A DNA stretch of 64,000 bases from Anoxynatronum buryatiense. Its GTDB lineage: Bacteria; Bacillota; Clostridia; Peptostreptococcales; Tindalliaceae. The stretch covers positions 62,001 through 126,000 of the forward strand of contig NZ_FXUF01000001.1 of the NCBI RefSeq assembly GCF_900182905.1. Direction: 5' to 3'. How positions within the stretch are numbered: position 1 is the first letter of the stretch; the number at the start of each line of letters is the position of its first letter. The notes beneath the pieces were generated by a model, which searched no databases, was not told where the DNA came from, and was given only the letters and a program-made list of their open reading frames with translations. Positions 59,141 through 64,000 of the stretch are shown piece after piece. The translations under genes were made by a program, and so were the position numbers.

Positions 59141-60073
59141 ATGAATAACATGAAAGACACCAAGATACTGGCTTCTGACGGCATCGTCAAGAGCGCACTG
59201 GAAAAGGTGCGTGCCATGGGTTGCGCAGTGGAAGAAGCTTCCTATAATCAGGAAGAACTGCCTGAGAAGCTGCGGGAATACAATGGACTCATTATTAGAT
59301 CGGCCACCAAAATCACCCGTCAATTACTGGAGAAAATGGGTTCTGGCGGAAAATTGCGGCTGATCGTACGAGCCGGTGTCGGTTTAGACAACATTGATCT
59401 GGAAGCTGCCAAAGAAATGGGCATCACAGTCAAAAATACACCTTATTCCAGTATTGAATCAGTGGCAGAGCTAACACTGGCTCATATGCTCAGCCTTTCT
59501 CGCCATCTTCAGAAATCGAATGTGACCATGCGGCGGGGGGAGTGGCACAAAAAGACATACAAAGGAGTTGAACTTTCTGGCAGCACTTTGGGAATTATCG
59601 GGTTCGGACGCATTGGCCGTGATCTTGCTCAGAAAGCACATGCGCTGGGTATGAAGGTGCAATACAACGATGTGATGGGCGAGGCAAAAGATTTATCTCA
59701 TTTCACTTTTGTTGATTTGGATACGCTCCTGTCCACTTCTGACTTCATTACCCTTCACGTACCCAAAATTCCTGGTGAACCTCCAGTTCTTGGCAAGCCG
59801 GCTTTTGATAAGATCAAGCGTGGGGCATATGTCATTAACTGCGCAAGGGGCGGTCTGATTGATGAAAATGCTTTGCTGGAGGCTCTAAACAATGGAGCGA
59901 TTTCAGGTGCCGGTCTTGATGTTTTTGAAAAGGAACCCCCTATAAATGAAGCACTGTTAACCCATGAAAACGTCTCTCTTTCTCCTCATATTGGAGCTTC
60001 TACCATAGAAGCCCAGGAGCGAATTGGTGACGAGTTGGTATCCATTTTTACCGAATTTTGCGAGGGGAGATAG
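59141..60073 (+). CDS. serA: D-3-phosphoglycerate dehydrogenase, short form
   Basis: A 310-residue NAD-dependent 2-hydroxyacid dehydrogenase that opens serine synthesis. LIVRAGVGLDNIDLEAAKE is the substrate-side motif, IIGFGRIGRDLAQKA the NAD fingerprint (about 145-158), INCARGGLIDENAL contains the catalytic-region Arg, and LSPHIGASTIEAQERIG the catalytic His. There is no ACT domain, so feedback by serine through that domain is absent. AGGAGGCGATTTG places the start at 59141. A second gene, DUF1015, begins 4 bases after its stop. Confidence 0.92.
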   Translation: MNNMKDTKILASDGIVKSALEKVRAMGCAVEEASYNQEELPEKLREYNGLIIRSATKITRQLLEKMGSGGKLRLIVRAGVGLDNIDLEAAKEMGITVKNTPYSSIESVAELTLAHMLSLSRHLQKSNVTMRRGEWHKKTYKGVELSGSTLGIIGFGRIGRDLAQKAHALGMKVQYNDVMGEAKDLSHFTFVDLDTLLSTSDFITLHVPKIPGEPPVLGKPAFDKIKRGAYVINCARGGLIDENALLEALNNGAISGAGLDVFEKEPPINEALLTHENVSLSPHIGASTIEAQERIGDELVSIFTEFCEGR

Positions 60074-60077
60074 ATCT

Positions 60078-61319
60078 ATGCTTATTCAGCCATTTCCTGC
60101 AATTCGCCCGGCAGCTGCCATTGCCCGGGAAGTATCCTGTTTGCCATATGATGTCATGAACAGAGCCGAAGCTCTCAAAATGGCCGATGGAAACCCCAAC
60201 TCTTTTCTTCATGTTATTCGTTCAGAAATAGATCTTGACCCCATGGTCGATGCTTATGACAGGGCAGTTTACCAGAAAGCCTCTGAGAATTTACAATACT
60301 TGATCAAAAAAGGCACATTAATTCAAGATGATCAGCCGGCCTTTTACCTCTATCGACAAACCATGGCCGGCCGCAGTCAATTGGGAATTGTGGCCTGCTT
60401 CTCCATTGATGACTATGTCAATGACCGTATTAAGAAACATGAACTCACCCGGCCCGAAAAAGAAAATGACCGCATCCATCATTTTGATGCTTGTGATGCT
60501 CATACAGAACCAGTATTTCTAACACATCGCAGTAATGCTTCTCTAACCGGCTTTTTACAGGAACTCACTGTGAAACAGGCGCCAGCGTACGATTTTATAA
60601 CCGAGGACGGCATCGGCCATGCTTTGTGGGTTGTTAGCGGTTCTTCAGATGTTGAACGAATTCAGACAATCTTTAACGAGGAAGTTCCGTCTCTCTACAT
60701 CGCCGACGGCCACCATCGCAGTGCTTCTTCTGCCAAAATAGGTTTGCAGCGCAGAGCACAGCAAAAAGACCTGGATGCCAATGATCCAAGTCAGTTTTTC
60801 ATGGCTGTCAGTTTTCCGCAGGAAGATCTTCTGATTATGGAATATAATCGGGTAGTTAAGGATCTTAATGACTTATCGCCGGAAGAACTGATCATCCGAC
60901 TTGAAGCTCATTTTGAATGTCAGCCGGTGAATGAGGCTTATCAGCCTCAGGAAAAACATTCTTTTGGCATGCTCATTGATGAACAGTGGTATGCATTGAA
61001 GGCCAAACCCCATACGTATGATTCTGAAGACGTCATTTCGCAGCTGGATGTCAGTATACTTCAAAACTGGCTTTTGCAACCTATTTTGGGCATCTCAGAC
61101 CCTCGTACCGACCAACGCATTGACTTTGTCGGCGGCATTCGCGGAATCGGAGAGCTTGAAAAGCGGGTTCAGACAGATATGGCATTGGCATTCTCCCTTT
61201 TTCCCACCACGATTGAGGATTTGCTTCAGGTGGCTGATGAGCAGAAAATTATGCCCCCCAAATCCACTTGGTTTGAACCCAAATTACGTAGTGGCCTGTT
61301 TGTTCACTCCCTGAAATAA
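60078..61319 (+). CDS. DUF1015 family protein of the serine operon
   Basis: A 413-residue protein starting MLIQPFPAIRPAAAIAREVS, with the family motif YIADGHHRSASS (about residues 211-222) and CSFSIDDY, DQRIDFVGG. DUF1015 proteins recur beside serA and serC-like genes in Clostridia and Thermotogae. No phosphoserine phosphatase is in this operon, so a role in that last step or in its control is attractive but not shown here. GAGGGGAGATAGATCT precedes the ATG; the longer frame overlaps serA. Confidence 0.88.
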   Translation: MLIQPFPAIRPAAAIAREVSCLPYDVMNRAEALKMADGNPNSFLHVIRSEIDLDPMVDAYDRAVYQKASENLQYLIKKGTLIQDDQPAFYLYRQTMAGRSQLGIVACFSIDDYVNDRIKKHELTRPEKENDRIHHFDACDAHTEPVFLTHRSNASLTGFLQELTVKQAPAYDFITEDGIGHALWVVSGSSDVERIQTIFNEEVPSLYIADGHHRSASSAKIGLQRRAQQKDLDANDPSQFFMAVSFPQEDLLIMEYNRVVKDLNDLSPEELIIRLEAHFECQPVNEAYQPQEKHSFGMLIDEQWYALKAKPHTYDSEDVISQLDVSILQNWLLQPILGISDPRTDQRIDFVGGIRGIGELEKRVQTDMALAFSLFPTTIEDLLQVADEQKIMPPKSTWFEPKLRSGLFVHSLK

Positions 61320-61370
61320 CCTGCCAAATTTCTTCGAATATCACTTTCAAAAGACGGTATCTTCTCCCTG

Positions 61371-61431
61371 TCACCAGCCAGCCCACTGCACAACCCAAAA
61401 ACGTGCAATGGTTGGCTGGTGATATTTTCTT
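61371..61431 (+). terminator. Terminator of the serine operon
   Basis: TCACCAGCCA (61371-61380) pairs with TGGCTGGTGA (61413-61422), inner CTGCAC/GTGCA arms, then TATTTTCTT. It overlaps the last codons of the convergent lipoprotein gene. Confidence 0.7.
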
Positions 61432-62957
61432 AATGAAGTATAATGATACAGCTTTATCTGAATTTCATAGACCACATAGCCCTCTGTTTCCAGCCTTTGT
61501 TGCTCTTCAGGCAGCTGTCCAAGATTTAGCATTGCAACTCCGTTATCTGAGAAGGGTTGACGTGGAAGATTTCCTGTCACATTGTTGCGCACGTGAACAA
61601 ACAAATCGTATGGTCCTTTTTGAAATCCGTCGATGACAAGCTGTATTTCGGGATCAACAATAACCTGCACATGATCCTCATGGAAACCACTAAAAAGCGT
61701 CAATATGTGATTATCTGCATATACGTGTACATTATCACGAATCAGCACAGCATCACTTAAATCCGTCCGACTCAGCTCCGTTTCGATGAAGTTCTGTATC
61801 AGAGATTTTTCAGCACCCTCCCACCAGCTCCATTTGGGAAAATCACCATATACCCATGCAAAGTCCTCTGCAAAGTTCTCGCTCAGCCGCGCTCCCCAAG
61901 GAACACGTTCATCCACCGGAACCGGGTACCCATAAAGATTGGCATACGCCTCTTTGATACTGTTCTTCTGATTCTCATAACCATCTCTTCCAAAAATAAG
62001 ATACCCAACTTCATGGCCTACTTCGTGGGCCAGTAACTTGAGAACATCTGATACATCTTCAAAAAGATTAAATACCAAAATCTGTCCGTTGGCATGCACT
62101 GCTCCGTATTCATCATTGGCACCATTAATGAAGAAAACTTCTTTTCCATCATAAACCATCTCAGGTGCAGGAAGTGCATCAAGAAAATCATGGATCACAG
62201 CTTCATCATATGCTGTAAAATGATCCATTACTTCCACGGCTGCTTTTTCAATTCCACCCTGAAGGTTTAAGTGCTCCAACTGAAAAAATGCATATGTGTA
62301 CTCGATTGGATAGTAACTTTCCCAAGCCGACTCTAAGTCACCTGACAAGCTGTCTTTTAACAAACGTCGCCGGGCATTGGTTGCAATGAACAAACTGTTT
62401 ATTGCATCAGTCTCTGCCGGAGAATAAAGGCGATAATGTGGATGTCTTTTTTTTACCGCACTGATGACATTCTGTTGATACCGTTGCAACTGGAGGGTTT
62501 CGAGATACAACTTCACTCTTCTCCCATGAGTATCTGGCAAACTGTGCAACTGTTGAAAGTAAGTCTGATCCGACTGAAACCAGGCACGATCAAATGCTTC
62601 CGGTTCCCTCATGTTCAAGCAAACAAACCCCATCTCAAAAAGGTTTGTTTGTTGATGGCGCTGTTTCTCAAGTTTTCTTACCAGTAAATCCTCTGTCTGT
62701 AAACCAAATGACGACATCCATCGCGCCTGTACTGGTGATGTTTGCTGCGTCCACCAGTCCCAAACCGCAGGAATACCGGCCAGCGTCTGATCATCAACCA
62801 TCTCTGTTTTTCCTGAGGGAGAAACGCAGCCAGCGACAATGAGTAAAATCAACAATAGTCCGATTCCAAATTGAAACTGTTTCGTGATTATCGGTTGCCT
62901 ATGCCGGGTTAAGGCCCTGCATAATTGCTGCTGGTGATGGAGCGGTTTTTTTTTCAC
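61371..62957 (-). CDS. Putative zinc metallopeptidase lipoprotein
   Basis: A 528-residue protein. The N terminus (KKKPLHHQQQLCRALTR) is followed by a hydrophobic segment ending in the lipobox IVAGC near residue 44, so it is a membrane lipoprotein. LAHEVGHEVGYLIFG near residue 320 is an HExxH zinc-binding site, with acidic candidates for the third ligand in KEAYANLYG or LSENFAEDFAWVYGD. I do not recognise the family. The start is a GTG at 62957 after AAAGGGG, better than the ATG seven codons earlier, which lacks a site. Proteolytic activity is inferred. Confidence 0.72.
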   Translation of the reverse strand: MKKKPLHHQQQLCRALTRHRQPIITKQFQFGIGLLLILLIVAGCVSPSGKTEMVDDQTLAGIPAVWDWWTQQTSPVQARWMSSFGLQTEDLLVRKLEKQRHQQTNLFEMGFVCLNMREPEAFDRAWFQSDQTYFQQLHSLPDTHGRRVKLYLETLQLQRYQQNVISAVKKRHPHYRLYSPAETDAINSLFIATNARRRLLKDSLSGDLESAWESYYPIEYTYAFFQLEHLNLQGGIEKAAVEVMDHFTAYDEAVIHDFLDALPAPEMVYDGKEVFFINGANDEYGAVHANGQILVFNLFEDVSDVLKLLAHEVGHEVGYLIFGRDGYENQKNSIKEAYANLYGYPVPVDERVPWGARLSENFAEDFAWVYGDFPKWSWWEGAEKSLIQNFIETELSRTDLSDAVLIRDNVHVYADNHILTLFSGFHEDHVQVIVDPEIQLVIDGFQKGPYDLFVHVRNNVTGNLPRQPFSDNGVAMLNLGQLPEEQQRLETEGYVVYEIQIKLYHYTSLRKYHQPTIARFWVVQWAGW

Positions 62958-63137
62958 GCCTATGACCCCTTTATACATTTTGACTATACCATTGTATTGT
63001 CTGCACCTTTTCGGATACTTTTCTATCCTATAGCATAGCACAGGAATCACAGGAATCACAGGAAACAAAAAATCTTGTGTGATGATGCGCAATAACAGAT
63101 CATCGCATCTGATGACAATATAAAAACAGTGATGCTT

Positions 63138-64000
63138 TTATCCGATCTGATTTAAATCAAATGGCGTTTCTTGATACACATAATAGTTCAGCCAGTTGGC
63201 AAAGAGTAGATTGGCATGTCCACGCCAGGTGACAAGCGGTGTTTTTGAAGGATCATCTTCCGGAAAATAATTCACCGGAACGTCAATGGAAAAGCCCGCT
63301 TTCACATCACGATCATATTCCGCCTTCAAGGTTAATGGATCATATTCTGAATGGCCTGTGACAAAAATGTTTTTCCCATCCCGCGTTGCCGCCATATATA
63401 CGCCTGCTTCCGGTGAAGTGGCCAGAATATCAAGCCCTGGCACTGCTTCCAGATCTTCTGCCCGCACTTCTGTGTGACGGGAATGCGGGGCCTGAAACAA
63501 GTCGTCAAATCCTCTCAGCAGTTTCACGTGGGGTTGATGTACCTGATGACTGAAGACCCCGAACAGTTTTGCTGAAAGTGGATATTTGGGCACTCCGTAA
63601 TAGTGATACAATGCTGCCTGTGCAGCCCAGCAGATAAACAGGGTGGAGAAGACATGCGTCTTCTTCCACTCCATAATCTGCTGAAGTTCTTCCCAATAGT
63701 TCACTTCTTCAAAGGGCATCTGTTCCACGGGAGCTCCGGTAATAATTAATCCGTCAAATTTCTCGTGACGCACTTCCTCAAATGTTTTATAGAAGGTGGT
63801 TAAATGATGTTGCGGTGTATTTTTTGAATCATGGGTTGCCGGGTGAAGCAGAACCACATCCACTTGAAGCGCTGTGTTTCCCAATAATCGAAGCAGCTGG
63901 GTTTCAGTGGCCGTTTTTGTGGGCATCAGGTTAAGAATGGCTATTTTAAGCGGGCGAATATCCTGATGATATGCCCTGCTCTCCTTCATGACGAAGATGT
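63138..64000 (-). CDS. metA: Homoserine O-acyltransferase MetA (5' end outside window)
   Basis: The frame is open through the right edge of the window ([16 protein letters not shown]), so the first 20 or so residues are missing. MetA activates homoserine with acetyl- or succinyl-CoA for methionine synthesis. [15 protein letters not shown] carries the catalytic Cys, [11 protein letters not shown] and [12 protein letters not shown] are conserved, and [12 protein letters not shown] holds the His/Glu pair. The residue after the cysteine region that separates acetyl- from succinyl-users was not judged. Any upstream riboswitch lies outside. Confidence 0.93.
   Translation of the reverse strand, partial: IFVMKESRAYHQDIRPLKIAILNLMPTKTATETQLLRLLGNTALQVDVVLLHPATHDSKNTPQHHLTTFYKTFEEVRHEKFDGLIITGAPVEQMPFEEVNYWEELQQIMEWKKTHVFSTLFICWAAQAALYHYYGVPKYPLSAKLFGVFSHQVHQPHVKLLRGFDDLFQAPHSRHTEVRAEDLEAVPGLDILATSPEAGVYMAATRDGKNIFVTGHSEYDPLTLKAEYDRDVKAGFSIDVPVNYFPEDDPSKTPLVTWRGHANLLFANWLNYYVYQETPFDLNQIG

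Overview
The window looks like chromosomal DNA from an anaerobic Gram-positive bacterium of the Bacillota, class Clostridia. The grounds are strong AGGAGG-type ribosome sites, sigma-A promoters of the TTGACA-17-TATAAT type, a flavo-diiron FprA, DegV and BlaI/BlaR1-like genes, a DinR/LexA-type SOS box and a tRNA that encodes its CCA. The genus cannot be settled from sequence alone; several protein types would suit a haloalkaliphilic clostridial lineage, but that is a guess.

Left part (1-10.6 kb), mostly core genes: the end of a DegV gene, a nitroreductase, an FprA flavo-diiron protein, folC, an SRAP (YedK/HMCES-like) protein, a BlaI/M56-peptidase regulatory pair with two identical operator copies, a PadR/DUF2812 pair with its own operator, a decayed PD-(D/E)XK nuclease gene and a small membrane protein. 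From 10.6 to 12.7 kb lies a scrapyard: a diverged copy of a repeat that recurs at 44.5 kb, the 3' end (domains V and VI) of a group II intron, and an IS element whose transposase is split by a frameshift. Next come an SOS-controlled Y-family polymerase with a small partner, then a VTC polyphosphate polymerase / DUF4956 / CotH kinase operon.

Middle part (18-44.6 kb), accessory: (a) an AAA ATPase plus TOPRIM-like protein pair bracketed by a short repeat; (b) an AbiEi antitoxin-like gene with a beautiful 32-bp palindromic operator, next to a truncated AbiEii toxin; (c) hypothetical proteins, a lipoprotein, a UDG-superfamily glycosylase with an extra N-terminal domain and a GIY-YIG/DUF4357 protein; (d) a long co-directional block, SNF2 helicase with degenerate PLD domain - DUF4391 - Mod - Res - PIN-like protein with coiled coil and membrane hairpin - membrane protein; (e) the replication and lysogeny-type module of an integrative element (helicase loader, DnaD-like replication protein, excisionase, two divergent XRE regulators, an ImmA-like protein with a destroyed HExxH site, tyrosine integrase) ending beside tRNA-Thr. 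No capsid, tail, portal, terminase or conjugation gene is visible, so this resembles a phage-satellite-like or degenerate integrative element carrying defence cargo.

Right part (44.6-64 kb), core again: xpt, a secreted CAP-domain protein, then an eight-gene minus-strand sugar operon (LacI repressor, PfkB sugar kinase, sucrose-phosphate-synthase-like GT4, two ABC permeases, solute-binding lipoprotein, GH65 phosphorylase, UgpC/MsmX-type ATPase) driven by a near-perfect promoter whose spacer is itself a LacI-type operator. After it come OsmC, a serine-biosynthesis operon (class V aminotransferase, SerA, DUF1015), a putative metallopeptidase lipoprotein and the 3' part of metA.

The best candidates for an undescribed system are the helicase/DUF4391/Mod/Res block with its PIN-membrane protein, the ATPase/TOPRIM pair, and the pseudo-protease lysogeny protein.
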